Made by a program: the position numbers and the translations under genes. Positions 1-12,613 of a stretch of DNA of 64,000 nt are shown piece after piece. The notes beneath the pieces were generated by a model. That model was not told where the DNA came from, did not search any database, and saw only the letters and a program-made list of their open reading frames with translations. This stretch comes from Pseudodesulfovibrio thermohalotolerans (lineage in GTDB: Bacteria > Desulfobacterota > Desulfovibrionia > Desulfovibrionales > Desulfovibrionaceae). The stretch's first letter is position 1. Every line of letters starts with the position of its first letter. Where the stretch lies: positions 2,559,501 to 2,623,500 of the forward strand of contig NZ_CP120635.1 of NCBI RefSeq assembly GCF_021353295.2, written 5' to 3'.

Positions 1-64
1 AGTATCCAAGCTCTCCCGCTCCCACTTTTACGGCCTGCTCAAGAAGTACGGCCTGTCTCTCTAG
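1..64 (+). CDS. C-terminal end of a Fis-type (probably sigma-54-dependent) transcriptional regulator, partial
   Basis: Only the last 20 codons are inside the window, read from base 2 to the TAG at 62-64. The peptide contains LSRSHFYGLLKKYGL, which resembles the recognition helix and end of the Fis-type helix-turn-helix that closes NtrC-family activators. In Desulfovibrio vulgaris a sigma-54-dependent regulator gene lies just upstream of the lactate utilisation operon, and the same layout is seen here (regulator, tag, por operon). It is therefore likely that this is the activator of the sigma-54 promoter at 879-895. The inference rests on a short peptide plus gene order; the AAA+ domain lies outside the window. 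Confidence 0.6.
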   Translation, partial: VSKLSRSHFYGLLKKYGLSL

Positions 65-72
65 GAGACGGT

Positions 73-627
73 ATGGCCGACTTCGCCACCTATTGCGACC
101 TCTGCGCCGCCCGGGCGGCTGACGACCTGGACCGCGTTTACCACGACACCCGGTACGGCTTCCCGGTTGTGGACGACAACGAACTGTTCGCCTTGCTCAT
201 CCTGGAGATCAATCAGGCCGGACTGAGTTGGCGAACTATCCTCAACAAGGAAGAGAACTTCCGCAAGGCGTTCGACGGATTCGACATCCCCACCGTGGCC
301 GCCTACGGAGAATCGGACCGGACTAGGCTCCTGGCCGACGCCGGAATCATCCGCAACCGGCTCAAGATCGACGCCGCCATCCACAACGCCGGGGCCGTGC
401 TGGAACTCCAACGCGAATACGGCTCCTTCAAGGCGTGGCTCGACGCCCATCACCCCCTGGACAAACAGGAGTGGGTCAAACTCTTCAAGAGCCGCTTCAA
501 ATTCGTGGGCGGTGAAATAGTGGGCGAGTTCCTCATGAGTTCGGGCTACCTCAAAGGCGCTCACGCGGAGTCCTGCCCGATACATCGAAAAATCCTGAAA
601 GCCGGACCGCCCTGGGCCGTCATTTAG
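73..627 (+). CDS. tag: DNA-3-methyladenine glycosylase I
   Basis: This 184-residue protein should excise 3-methyladenine from alkylated DNA in the cytoplasm, starting base excision repair. The family hallmarks are visible: an N-terminal Cys (C8 or C11) and H24 in YHDTRYGFP, the catalytic-region motif LEINQAGLSW with E45, and a C-terminal H164/C168 pair. In E. coli Tag the equivalent Cys/His residues form a zinc snap. Length matches the family (about 185-195). ATG 73 follows GGAGACGGT and sits 8 bases after the stop of the regulator, so the two may be co-transcribed. A strong terminator follows at 670-701, isolating it from the por operon. Confidence 0.93.
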   Translation: MADFATYCDLCAARAADDLDRVYHDTRYGFPVVDDNELFALLILEINQAGLSWRTILNKEENFRKAFDGFDIPTVAAYGESDRTRLLADAGIIRNRLKIDAAIHNAGAVLELQREYGSFKAWLDAHHPLDKQEWVKLFKSRFKFVGGEIVGEFLMSSGYLKGAHAESCPIHRKILKAGPPWAVI

Positions 628-669
628 CAGGGCTGACCACTCCATATTCCCCGTATCATGGGCTTTTCC

Positions 670-701
670 GGACTGTCCGTTTTTTTGGACAGTCCTTTTT
701 T
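670..701 (+). terminator. Rho-independent terminator after tag
   Basis: Perfect 9-bp stem GGACTGTCC / GGACAGTCC (670-678 and 687-695) with a T-rich loop, followed by six T. It ends the regulator-tag transcription unit and separates it from the downstream lactate operon. Confidence 0.9.
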
Positions 702-799
702 CGTGTTTCTCGAACCAGTTTTTTGGGCGGGAAACCCCGTGGTCCGTGATTTTATCATATCCATATTATTTTTTCCGTCCTATTTTTCAGACTCGACTT

Positions 800-812
800 C
801 GTGTCCGACACG
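800..812. promoter_or_regulatory. Perfect palindrome, candidate upstream activator site for the lactate operon
   Basis: CGTGTC-C-GACACG is a perfect inverted repeat centred about 80 bases upstream of the sigma-54 -24/-12 element. That is a normal position for an NtrC-type enhancer site. No other palindrome of this quality lies in the 348-base gap between tag and por. That a Fis-type regulator binds it is inference from position and symmetry. Confidence 0.45.
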
Positions 813-878
813 CCCCCTCCTTCTCGTCTGCTTTTCCATAACATGCTGAAAGTACGGCTGATTTGCTTTTTCACAAAG

Positions 879-895
879 TTGGCACGAATGTTGAG
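879..895 (+). promoter_or_regulatory. Sigma-54 (-24/-12) promoter of the lactate oxidation operon
   Basis: TTGGCACGAATGTTGAG matches the RpoN consensus TTGGCACG-N4-TTGCW with the exact GG-to-GC spacing. The only core deviation is A for C in the -12 GC. Transcription would start near 906, giving a leader of about 70 bases before por. The luo operon of D. vulgaris is known to be sigma-54 controlled, which supports the call. The rest of the gap holds the tag terminator and an AT-rich stretch (about 745-800), with no open frame that looks coding. Confidence 0.75.
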
Positions 896-963
896 TAGTG
901 TCAGTGTCTTCAAAGGAAAGGGTCCGCGCTGCGGACGCCTAAAAATCCGACGACCCCAATTAG

Positions 964-4566
<3,603 letters not shown>

Positions 4567-4578
4567 GAGTTAGAGGCA

Positions 4579-4627
4579 TGTGCGGGGAGGGGCGTTGCGG
4601 AGGCTTCTGCCTAACCCTCCCCGCACA
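4579..4627 (+). other. Intercistronic GC-rich hairpin between por and lctP
   Basis: Perfect 13-bp stem TGTGCGGGGAGGG / CCCTCCCCGCACA (4579-4591 and 4615-4627), with a small inner stem in the loop (AGGC / GCCT). No T tract follows, so it looks more like an RNA-processing or 3'-end stabilising element than a full terminator. It could set por mRNA higher than the distal genes. Confidence 0.7.
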
Positions 4628-4674
4628 TTCATTAAAACGTGAGGCAGCCCCTCACACCCATGGAGGTTTGTTTA

Positions 4675-6384
4675 ATGTCTATTGAAGTGCTCGCATTGGT
4701 CGCGCTGCTGCCCATCCTGGTGGCGCTCGTGCTCATGGTCGGTATGCGCTGGCCCGCCACTAAAGCCATGCCCCTGGCGTGGCTCACCGCCGCCGCCGGC
4801 GCTGTCCTGGCCTGGAGCCTGCCCGTCGCCTACGTCGCCGCCCTGACCCTGCAAGGGTTCGTGACGGCCATCGGCATCCTTATCATTGTTTTCGGCGCGA
4901 TCCTGATCTTGCGCACCCTGCAGCATTCCGGCGGTATGGAAACCATCCAGTACGGAATGCAGAATATTACTCCGGACCGGCGTATCCAGGCCATTATCAT
5001 CGGCTACATGTTCGCCGCGTTCATCGAAGGCGCCGCCGGCTTCGGCACCCCCGCCGCTCTGGCAGCCCCGCTGTTGCTCTCCCTGGGCTTCCCGCCCCTG
5101 GCCGCAGCCATCATCTGTCTGGTTTTCAACTCCTTCCCGGTCACCTTCGGCGCTGTCGGCACCCCCGTCATCCTGGGGCTCAAGTTCCTGACCCCCGGTG
5201 TCGAAGCCGCAGTCCAGGCCGGAGCCCCCGGCGTGAACTTCGCCAACATGGGCGACTTCATCATGCTGGTCGGCCAGTGGGCTACCGTCATGAACATCGG
5301 CATGATCTTCATCCTGCCCATTTTCATGCTTGGTTTCATCACCCGCTTCTTCGGTCCCGAGCGTAGCTGGAAGTCCGGCTTCGCCGCCTGGAAGTTCTGC
5401 ATCTTCGCCGCCGTGGCCTTCACCGTCCCCTACCTGTTCTTCGCCTGGAACGTCGGTCCCGAGTTCCCGTCCCTGATCGGTGGTCTGGTAGGCCTCGGCA
5501 TCATCATCATCGGCGCCAAGAAGGGCTTCTGCATGCCCAAGACCACCTGGAACTTCGGCGACCCGTCCAAGTGGGAAGCCGACTGGACCGGCTCCGTGTC
5601 CGCCGATGCCTCCGAGTTCAAGGCTCACATGAGCCAGTTCAAGGCATGGCTGCCCTACATCCTCATCGGCGTCATCCTGGTCGTGACCCGCATCCCCGAA
5701 CTCGGTCTCAAGTCCATGCTCGCCGGTCAGGCCATCAAGTTCACCAACATCCTCGGCTTCGAGAGCGTCAGCGCCTCCATCGCCTACCTGTACCTGCCCG
5801 GCACCATTCCGTTCACCCTGGTCGCCCTGCTGACCGTGTTCATCCACGGGATGCCCGGCGCCAAGGTCAAGCTCGCCTGGTCCCAGGCTATCGCGACCAT
5901 GAAAAATCCGACCATCGCCCTGTTCGCGGCGGTCGCCCTGGTCTCCATCTTCCGCGGTTCCGGCATCGCCGACGCGGCCTTGAACCCGAACAACTACCCG
6001 TCCATGCCCCTGGCGCTGGCCAAGGCCGTTGCCGCCATCACCGGCAACGCCTGGCCCATGTTCGCCTCCTTCGTGGGCGGTCTCGGTGCATTCATCACCG
6101 GCTCCAACACTGTGGCCGACCTGCTCTTCGCCGAATTCCAGTGGGGCGTCGCCTCGCAGCTTGAACTGCCCCGCCAGATCATCGTGGCCGCACAGGCCGT
6201 CGGTGGCGGCATGGGCAACATGGTCTGCATCCACAACATCGTGGCTGTCTGCGCCGTTGTCGGCCTGTCCGGCATGGAGGGCGCTATCCTGAAACGCACC
6301 GTATGGCCCTTCCTGCTGTACGGCATAGTTGTGGGCATCGTCGCGTCGCTCATGAGCTTCGTGTTCCTGCCCGGCCTGTTCTAA
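4675..6384 (+). CDS. lctP: L-lactate permease family transporter
   Basis: A 569-residue integral membrane protein of the LctP/LldP lactate permease family, importing lactate, probably with protons. Hydrophobic segments run the full length (roughly 12-14 spans). The conserved family motif [11 protein letters not shown] lies in the first third, with [10 protein letters not shown] shortly after. The start is ATG 4675, not the in-frame GTG 36 bases upstream, because GGAGGT at 4662-4667 is well spaced from 4675 and the protein then begins [13 protein letters not shown], as family members do. It lies between two GC-rich intercistronic hairpins. It supplies lactate to the dehydrogenases encoded downstream. 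Confidence 0.95.
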   Translation: MSIEVLALVALLPILVALVLMVGMRWPATKAMPLAWLTAAAGAVLAWSLPVAYVAALTLQGFVTAIGILIIVFGAILILRTLQHSGGMETIQYGMQNITPDRRIQAIIIGYMFAAFIEGAAGFGTPAALAAPLLLSLGFPPLAAAIICLVFNSFPVTFGAVGTPVILGLKFLTPGVEAAVQAGAPGVNFANMGDFIMLVGQWATVMNIGMIFILPIFMLGFITRFFGPERSWKSGFAAWKFCIFAAVAFTVPYLFFAWNVGPEFPSLIGGLVGLGIIIIGAKKGFCMPKTTWNFGDPSKWEADWTGSVSADASEFKAHMSQFKAWLPYILIGVILVVTRIPELGLKSMLAGQAIKFTNILGFESVSASIAYLYLPGTIPFTLVALLTVFIHGMPGAKVKLAWSQAIATMKNPTIALFAAVALVSIFRGSGIADAALNPNNYPSMPLALAKAVAAITGNAWPMFASFVGGLGAFITGSNTVADLLFAEFQWGVASQLELPRQIIVAAQAVGGGMGNMVCIHNIVAVCAVVGLSGMEGAILKRTVWPFLLYGIVVGIVASLMSFVFLPGLF

Positions 6385-6398
6385 AACAAGTGGAATAC

Positions 6399-6427
6399 GG
6401 GGAGGCGGACATTCCATCCGCCTCCCC
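6399..6427 (+). other. Intercistronic hairpin between lctP and the D-lactate dehydrogenase gene
   Basis: Perfect 11-bp stem GGGGAGGCGGA / TCCGCCTCCCC (6399-6409 and 6417-6427), 7-base loop, no T tract. It resembles the por-lctP hairpin in placement and composition, pointing to post-transcriptional tuning inside the operon. Confidence 0.65.
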
Positions 6428-6523
6428 CCCCCCAACGACCCAAAAGTGTCAGCCTGCCCCAACCAAAACGCAACCAACCCCGGGCATAGCACCGGGGATC
6501 AGCATTTTTCTTAGGAGTCGATC

Positions 6524-7909
6524 ATGACCAAAGAAGCCATCATTAAAGAATTTGAAAATATAGCCGGTGCCGAAAACGTTATGACCGGCGAGACCGACCG
6601 TCACGCCTATTCCTATGACGCCGCGGTTCTGGATTCCGTCATGCCCGCCCTGGTGGTTCGCCCCCAGACCAGCGAGGCCCTTGGCGCCATCACCAAGCTT
6701 TGCAACGACAACGGCCTGCCCCTGACCGTTCGCGGCGCGGGCACCAACCTGTCCGGCGGCACCATCCCCCATCCGGGCGGCGTGGTCGTCCTGACCAACG
6801 GCCTGAACCGCATCCTCGAAATCAACGAGGAAGACATGTACGCCGTGGTCGAGCCGGGCGTTGTCACCGCCCAGTTCGCCGCCGAAGTGGCCAAGCGCGG
6901 CCTGTTCTATCCGCCGGATCCGGGCTCTCAGGCCGTTTCCACCCTGGGCGGCAACGTCGCCGAGAACGCCGGTGGCCTGCGCGGCCTGAAGTACGGCGTG
7001 ACCAAGGACTACGTCATGGGCATGGACTTCTGGGACGTCAACGGCGAACTGGTCAAGTCCGGCTCCCGCACCGTCAAGTGCGTCACCGGCTACAACCTGG
7101 CCGGTCTGATGGTCGCCTCCGAAGGCACCCTGGGCGTGTTTGACAAGATCATCCTCAAGCTCGTGCCTCCGGCGCAGGCCGCCAAGTCCATGATGGCCGT
7201 GTTCCCGTCCATGAAGGCCGCCTCCGAAACCGTGGCCTCCATCATCGCCAACAAGATCGTCCCGGCCACCCTCGAAATGATGGACAACTTCACCATCCGC
7301 ACGGTCGAGAACTTCCGTGGCGCTGGCCTGCCCGTCGACGCGGCCGCCCTGCTGCTGATCGAAGTGGACGGCCACCCCGCTCAGGTCGAAGACGAAGCCG
7401 CCGTGGTCGAGCGCATCTGCAAGGAAAACGGCGCCACCGAGCTGAAGGTCGCCAAGGACGCCGCCGAGCGCGACGCCGTCTGGCAGGCCCGCCGTGACGC
7501 CCTGCCCGCCCTGGCCAACCTCAAGCCCACCTGCGTGCTTGAGGACGCCACCGTGCCGCGCTCCAAGATTCCGGCCATGATCGAGGCTCTGGAAGAAATC
7601 GCCAAGAAGCTCGACCTGACCATCGGCACCTTCGGCCACGCCGGCGACGGCAACCTGCACCCCACCATCCTGACCGACAAGCGCGACAAGGCCGAGTGGG
7701 AACGTGTGGAAAAGGGTATCGACATGATCTTCGACAAGGCGCTGTCCATGGGCGGCACCCTGTCCGGCGAACACGGCATCGGTCTGGCCAAGTCCAAGTA
7801 CATGGCTCAGGAAACCTCCAAGGCGACCCTGGCCTACGCCCGCCGCATGAAGTCCGTCCTCGACCCCAAGGGCATCCTCAACCCCGATAAGATCATCGGC
7901 GCCGAATAG
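6524..7909 (+). CDS. FAD-linked D-lactate dehydrogenase (GlcD/Dld-type)
   Basis: This 461-residue protein is an FAD-linked oxidase of the vanillyl-alcohol-oxidase fold, related to glycolate oxidase GlcD and D-lactate dehydrogenases. The N-terminal FAD loop VRGAGTNLSGGTIPHPGG (residues about 67-85) and the C-terminal substrate/FAD signatures GHAGDGNLHP and GEHGIGLAKSKY are all present. ATG 6524 follows TAGGAG. Together with the Fe-S protein directly downstream it should oxidise D-lactate to pyruvate and pass electrons to the membrane quinone pool. In D. vulgaris the corresponding pair was assigned D-lactate dehydrogenase activity. Glycolate as an alternative substrate cannot be excluded from sequence. 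Confidence 0.9.
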   Translation: MTKEAIIKEFENIAGAENVMTGETDRHAYSYDAAVLDSVMPALVVRPQTSEALGAITKLCNDNGLPLTVRGAGTNLSGGTIPHPGGVVVLTNGLNRILEINEEDMYAVVEPGVVTAQFAAEVAKRGLFYPPDPGSQAVSTLGGNVAENAGGLRGLKYGVTKDYVMGMDFWDVNGELVKSGSRTVKCVTGYNLAGLMVASEGTLGVFDKIILKLVPPAQAAKSMMAVFPSMKAASETVASIIANKIVPATLEMMDNFTIRTVENFRGAGLPVDAAALLLIEVDGHPAQVEDEAAVVERICKENGATELKVAKDAAERDAVWQARRDALPALANLKPTCVLEDATVPRSKIPAMIEALEEIAKKLDLTIGTFGHAGDGNLHPTILTDKRDKAEWERVEKGIDMIFDKALSMGGTLSGEHGIGLAKSKYMAQETSKATLAYARRMKSVLDPKGILNPDKIIGAE

Positions 7910-7918
7910 GTGACTAAA

Positions 7919-9199
7919 ATGGCCGATATCCATAAACTCGCACAAATGTTCAAGGAACTGGACGATCAGCTGGTCGGCTGCATGCGTTGCGGCATGTGCC
8001 AGGCTGTTTGTCCCATCTTCAAGCTCAGCGGGAAGGAAACCGACGTCACCCGCGGCAAGCTTGCCCTGCTCGACGGCCTGGCCTCCGAGATGCTGACCGA
8101 CCCGGAAGGCGTCAACGAGAAGCTGAACCGCTGCCTGCTCTGCGGAACCTGCCAGGCAAACTGCCCGTCCGGCGTGTCCGTCATGGACATCTTCCTCAAG
8201 GCCCGCGCGATCATGACCGGCTACTTCGGTCTGTCCCCGGCCAAGAAGGCCATCTTCCGCGGCCTGCTGAAGAACCCCAAGCTGTTCAACGCCCTGACCG
8301 AAATGGGCGCCAAGTTCCAGGGTGTCTTCACCAAGAAGGTGGACGACATGCTCGGCTCCTCCTGCGCCCGGTTCAATGCGCCCGTCATCGGCGACCGCCA
8401 CTTCAATACCCTGGCGAGCAAGCCCTTCCGCAAGATCGTCCCCGAGCTGGACACTCCCGCGGGTTCCTCCGGACTCCGGGTGGCCTTCTACGTGGGCTGC
8501 GTGTTCGACAAGATCTACCCGCAGGTGGCCGAAGCCATCCTCAAGGTGCTCAAGCACCACGGAGTGGGCGTATTCATGCCCGCAGGCCAGGCCTGCTGCG
8601 GCATCCCGGCCCTGTCCAGCGGCGACACCGACACCTTCGACTCCCTCGTGGGAATCAACGTGGACCAATTCAGGAAAGGCGAGTTCGACTACCTGGTCAC
8701 CGGCTGCGCATCCTGTACCTCCACCATCAAGGAATTGTGGCCCCACATGTACAAGGGCGACACTTCCCGGACCTACGACATCGGGGTTATGGCACGGAAA
8801 ACGATGGACATCAGCCAGTTCCTTGTGGATATTCTTAAGGTCGAACCCAAGGAACTCACCGGCGGTCAGAGCGTCACCTACCATGATCCCTGCCACCTGA
8901 AGAACTCCATGGGCATCACCGCCCAGCCCCGCGCCATCATCAAGGCGGCCGGGTGCGACCTTAAGGAAATGACCGACGCAGGCACCTGTTGTGGCTGCGG
9001 CGGAAGCTTCAATATCGCCCACTACGAGCTGTCCAAGGAAATCGGCGGCCGCAAGGCGGACAACATCATAGCGTCCAAAGCCAAGGTGGCTGCCACCAGC
9101 TGCCCGGCGTGCATGCTCCAAATCACGGACATGCTCTCGCAGAAAGGAGCCGACATGAGCGTCAAGCATGTCATTGAGCTCTATGCCGACTCCCTATAA
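7919..9199 (+). CDS. GlcF-type Fe-S/CCG-domain subunit of D-lactate dehydrogenase
   Basis: A 426-residue cytoplasmic electron-transfer subunit. It has two 4Fe-4S motifs near the N-terminus (CMRCGMCQAVCP and CLLCGTCQANCP) and two cysteine-rich CCG domains (CCGIPALSSGDTD and CCGCGGSFNIAHYE), the usual GlcF arrangement. ATG 7919 is preferred over GTG 7910 because AGGTGA lies at good spacing before it. The gene begins 9 bases after the flavoprotein stop, so translation is probably coupled. It likely accepts electrons from the FAD subunit and passes them toward quinone or another carrier. Confidence 0.9.
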   Translation: MADIHKLAQMFKELDDQLVGCMRCGMCQAVCPIFKLSGKETDVTRGKLALLDGLASEMLTDPEGVNEKLNRCLLCGTCQANCPSGVSVMDIFLKARAIMTGYFGLSPAKKAIFRGLLKNPKLFNALTEMGAKFQGVFTKKVDDMLGSSCARFNAPVIGDRHFNTLASKPFRKIVPELDTPAGSSGLRVAFYVGCVFDKIYPQVAEAILKVLKHHGVGVFMPAGQACCGIPALSSGDTDTFDSLVGINVDQFRKGEFDYLVTGCASCTSTIKELWPHMYKGDTSRTYDIGVMARKTMDISQFLVDILKVEPKELTGGQSVTYHDPCHLKNSMGITAQPRAIIKAAGCDLKEMTDAGTCCGCGGSFNIAHYELSKEIGGRKADNIIASKAKVAATSCPACMLQITDMLSQKGADMSVKHVIELYADSL

Positions 9200-9234
9200 C
9201 GGATAAACAACGGCAAAAAACAAGGAAAAGCACC

Positions 9235-11349
9235 ATGTCCAAGAACCTGTACGTGAGCGCCACCGAAGAACGCAGCGGCAAGTCCGCCGTGGTTCTCGGC
9301 GTCATGCAGATGCTCACGAGGGAACTCCACAATGTCGCCATCTTCCGGCCCATCATCAATGATCCGGGGGAAGGGAAAATGGACCACGACATCGCTCTGA
9401 TGATCGATCACTTCAAGCTGTCCATTCCCTACGAAGACACTTACGCCTACACCCTCAAGCAGACCCGCGAGCTCATCAACTCCGGCCAGCACGCCCTTGT
9501 GCTCGAGAACATTCTCAACAAGTACAAGACGCTGGAAGAGCAGTATGACTTCGTGCTCTGCGAGGGAACCGACTTCAAGGGCAAGGACCCCGCCTTTGAA
9601 TTCGACCTCAACGCGGACATCGCCGCCAACATCGGCGCGCCCATGCTGGTTGTGACGTCCGGCCGCGAAAAGGCACCGGAGGAAGTGGTCAACATCACCC
9701 AGACCACCTTGGACACCCTGGCCGAAAAGGGCGTGGACTCCCTGGCCTGCGTGGTCAACCGTGCACCCGAGGGCATGACCGACGAAATGGTCAGCCATAT
9801 CGAGCGCAAGGGTGGCCAGGAGCCCATGCCCGTTTATGTCATCCCCGAGGACGAGGCGCTCGGCAAGCCGTCCATCAACGACGTGCGCCGCTGGCTTGAT
9901 GCCGACGTCCTCTACGGACACTCCGGCCTCCAGGCCCTGGTGGACAACTACCTGGTCGCCGCCATGCAGATCGGCAACTTCCTGGAATACATCCAGCCGG
10001 GCAGCCTCATCATTACCCCGGGCGATCGCTCCGACATCATTCTGTCCAGCCTCGCCTCGCGCCTGTCCAGCTCCTACCCTGACATCTCGGGCATCGTGCT
10101 CACCGGCGGCCTTGACGTGTCCGTCAACGTGCACAAGCTCATTGAGGGATGGACGGGCGTTCCGGTTCCGGTGCTGTCCGCCAAGGGCCACACCTACCAG
10201 ACCGTGCAGGAGTTGAACTCCCTCTACGGCCGCATCGAGGCCAACGACTACCAGCGCATCGCCACCGCGCTCGGCGGATTCGCCCAGCACGTCAACGTCG
10301 GCGAACTGCGCGACCGCGTGGTCGAGAAGCGGTCCACCAAGGTCACGCCCAAGATGTTCGAATACTCCCTGCTGGACAAAGCGTCCCGCAAGCCGCAGCG
10401 GATCGTCCTGCCCGAGGGCATCGAGGAGCGCATCCTGCGCGCCGCCGATATCATCCTGCGGCGCGGCGCTGCCGAGATCATCCTGCTGGGTGACGAAAAG
10501 ACCATCCGGGACAACGCTTCCAAGTTCGGTCTGGACATCTCCGGCGCTGAGATCATTGATCCGGCAAACTCCGATCTGCTCGATCCGTTCGCCGAGGAGT
10601 ATCTCGAACTGCGCAAGCACAAGGGCCTGATCGCCGAGATGGCCTGGGACCGCATGACCGATCCCACCTACTTCGGCACCATGATGGTTCACAAGGGCTT
10701 TGCCGACGGCATGGTCTCCGGCTCCATCAACACCACGGCCCACACCATTCGGCCCGCCTTCGAGTTCGTCAAGACCAAGCCGGGCTGCTCCATTGTTTCC
10801 AGCGTCTTCCTCATGTGCCTCAAGGACCGGGTTCTGGTCTACGGCGACTGCGCCGTGAACCCCAATCCCAATGCCGCACAGTTGGCCGAAATCGCCCTGG
10901 GTTCCGCCGAGACCGCAAGGATCTTCGGCATTGAACCGCGCGTGGCCATGCTCAGCTACTCCACCGGCTCCTCCGGCAAGGGTGAAGACGTGGAGAAGGT
11001 CATCGAAGCCACCAAGATCGCCCGTGAGCGCCTCGCCGAGAGCAGCCTGGACATCCCCGTGGCCGGACCGATCCAGTACGACGCGGCCGTCGATCCCGAC
11101 GTCGCCCGCGTGAAAATGCCCGACTCCGATGTGGCCGGAAAGGCCACGGTGTTCATCTTCCCCGACCTGAACACCGGCAACAATACGTATAAGGCAGTGC
11201 AACGAGCCGCCAACGCAGTGGCCATCGGTCCTGTTCTCCAGGGCCTGAACAAGCCGGTCAACGACCTCTCGCGCGGCTGCACCGTTCCCGATATTGTCAA
11301 CACAGTCGCCATCACGGCCATCCAGGCCCAGGCTGAAAAAGGTGAATAG
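9235..11349 (+). CDS. pta: Phosphate acetyltransferase
   Basis: The 704-residue long-type Pta converts acetyl-CoA and phosphate to acetyl phosphate. The N-terminus has a P-loop-like region (ATEERSGKSAVVLGVMQML), a DRTGG domain lies near residues 220-330, and the catalytic PTA_PTB domain occupies about 370-704 (for example SYSTGSSGKGEDVEKV and GPIQYDAAVDPDVA). Length matches long proteobacterial Pta enzymes. ackA starts at the base after its stop codon. This is the first half of substrate-level ATP formation from lactate. Confidence 0.96.
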   Translation: MSKNLYVSATEERSGKSAVVLGVMQMLTRELHNVAIFRPIINDPGEGKMDHDIALMIDHFKLSIPYEDTYAYTLKQTRELINSGQHALVLENILNKYKTLEEQYDFVLCEGTDFKGKDPAFEFDLNADIAANIGAPMLVVTSGREKAPEEVVNITQTTLDTLAEKGVDSLACVVNRAPEGMTDEMVSHIERKGGQEPMPVYVIPEDEALGKPSINDVRRWLDADVLYGHSGLQALVDNYLVAAMQIGNFLEYIQPGSLIITPGDRSDIILSSLASRLSSSYPDISGIVLTGGLDVSVNVHKLIEGWTGVPVPVLSAKGHTYQTVQELNSLYGRIEANDYQRIATALGGFAQHVNVGELRDRVVEKRSTKVTPKMFEYSLLDKASRKPQRIVLPEGIEERILRAADIILRRGAAEIILLGDEKTIRDNASKFGLDISGAEIIDPANSDLLDPFAEEYLELRKHKGLIAEMAWDRMTDPTYFGTMMVHKGFADGMVSGSINTTAHTIRPAFEFVKTKPGCSIVSSVFLMCLKDRVLVYGDCAVNPNPNAAQLAEIALGSAETARIFGIEPRVAMLSYSTGSSGKGEDVEKVIEATKIARERLAESSLDIPVAGPIQYDAAVDPDVARVKMPDSDVAGKATVFIFPDLNTGNNTYKAVQRAANAVAIGPVLQGLNKPVNDLSRGCTVPDIVNTVAITAIQAQAEKGE

Positions 11350-12552
11350 ATGAAAGTTCTCGTTATCAACTCCGGCAGCTCCTCCATCAAGTACCAGCTC
11401 ATCGACATGACTGATGAATCCGTCATGGTCTCCGGCCTGGTGGAACGCATCGGCGAGGAGCAGGGAGTTCTGACAAGCAAGACCTTCCCGGGCACCGACC
11501 GGGAGGTCAAGACCAAGCTTGAACAGCCCATCCCCACTCACAGTGAGGGCCTCCAGCTGTCCATCGACCTGATCTGCACCGGCGAGAACGCCGTCTGCAC
11601 CATGGATGAAATCGACGTCGTCGGCCACCGCGTGGTGGCCGGCGGCGAGAAGTTCAACCACCCGGTGATAATCACCGAGGACATGTGGCCCGACCTGACC
11701 GAGACCGAACGGCTGGCCCCCCTGCACAACCCCGCCAACCTGGGCGGGGCCAAGGACGCCACCAAGCTGTTCCCCAACGTCCCGCAGGTGCTGGTCTTCG
11801 ACACGGCCTTCCACCAGACCATGCCGCCTCACGCATACATGTATGCCCTGCCCTACGAGTACTACGAAGAGGATCACATCCGCCGCTACGGTGCGCATGG
11901 AACCTCCCACAAGTACGTGGCCAACGAATGCGCGAGCCTGATGGACAAGAAGGTCGAGGATATGAACCTCATCACCATTCACATGGGCAACGGCGCATCC
12001 ATTTCCGCCGTCAAGAACGGCCTGTGCGTCGACACTTCCATGGGCCTGACCCCGCTGGAAGGCCTGGTGATGGGAACCCGCTCCGGCGATGTGGACCCCG
12101 CCGTCCATAACTACCTGGCCGTGAACCGAGGCCTGGACATCGCCGCCATCGACAACATCCTGCATAAGGAATCCGGCCTCAAGGGACTGTGCGGCATGAA
12201 CGACATGCGCGACATCCACGCCGCCATCGAAAAGGGCGACGAACGCGCTCAGCTCGCTCTGGACGTGCAGACCTACCGGACCCGCAAATACATCGGCTCC
12301 TACATGGCTGTCCTCGGCAGCGTGGACGCCATCGTCTTCACCGCCGGTATCGGCGAGAACGACGACATCGTCCGCGCCGAGACCTTCAAGGGAATGGAGC
12401 CTTTCGGCATGAAGATCGATACCGAAATCAACGCCACCCGTTCCAAGGAAGCCCGCAAGATCAGCACCGAAGACAGTGCCGTGGCGATCTGGGTCATTCC
12501 GACGAACGAGGAACTCGCCATTGCCCGCGAGGCCATGATGCTCGCCAAATAA
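11350..12552 (+). CDS. ackA: Acetate kinase
   Basis: The 400-residue ASKHA-fold kinase converts acetyl phosphate and ADP to acetate and ATP. Signatures include NSGSSSIKYQL at the N-terminus, GHRVVAGGEKF, the HMGNGAS nucleotide-binding motif, MGLTPLEGLVMGTRSGDVDP, and FTAGIGEN near the C-terminus. It directly abuts pta, so the two are translationally coupled. It completes the ATP-yielding branch of the lactate operon. Confidence 0.97.
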   Translation: MKVLVINSGSSSIKYQLIDMTDESVMVSGLVERIGEEQGVLTSKTFPGTDREVKTKLEQPIPTHSEGLQLSIDLICTGENAVCTMDEIDVVGHRVVAGGEKFNHPVIITEDMWPDLTETERLAPLHNPANLGGAKDATKLFPNVPQVLVFDTAFHQTMPPHAYMYALPYEYYEEDHIRRYGAHGTSHKYVANECASLMDKKVEDMNLITIHMGNGASISAVKNGLCVDTSMGLTPLEGLVMGTRSGDVDPAVHNYLAVNRGLDIAAIDNILHKESGLKGLCGMNDMRDIHAAIEKGDERAQLALDVQTYRTRKYIGSYMAVLGSVDAIVFTAGIGENDDIVRAETFKGMEPFGMKIDTEINATRSKEARKISTEDSAVAIWVIPTNEELAIAREAMMLAK

Positions 12553-12555
12553 AAC

Positions 12556-12588
12556 GACCCGTTGTGGCGGTCCCACGGGGCCGGGGTC
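12556..12588 (+). other. Weak intercistronic hairpin between ackA and lutC
   Basis: GACCC and GTGG at 12556-12567 can pair with CCAC and GGGTC at 12573-12588, giving an interrupted stem without a T tract. It is the third secondary-structure element between genes of this operon, and much weaker than the first two. Confidence 0.35.
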
Positions 12589-12613
12589 ATAACAATACAT
12601 GGAGGTAGGTACG

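Noticed and set aside
658..849. Small open frame across the tag terminator
   Set aside because: Contains the terminator hairpin and T runs (Phe-rich), no ribosome site; not a gene.
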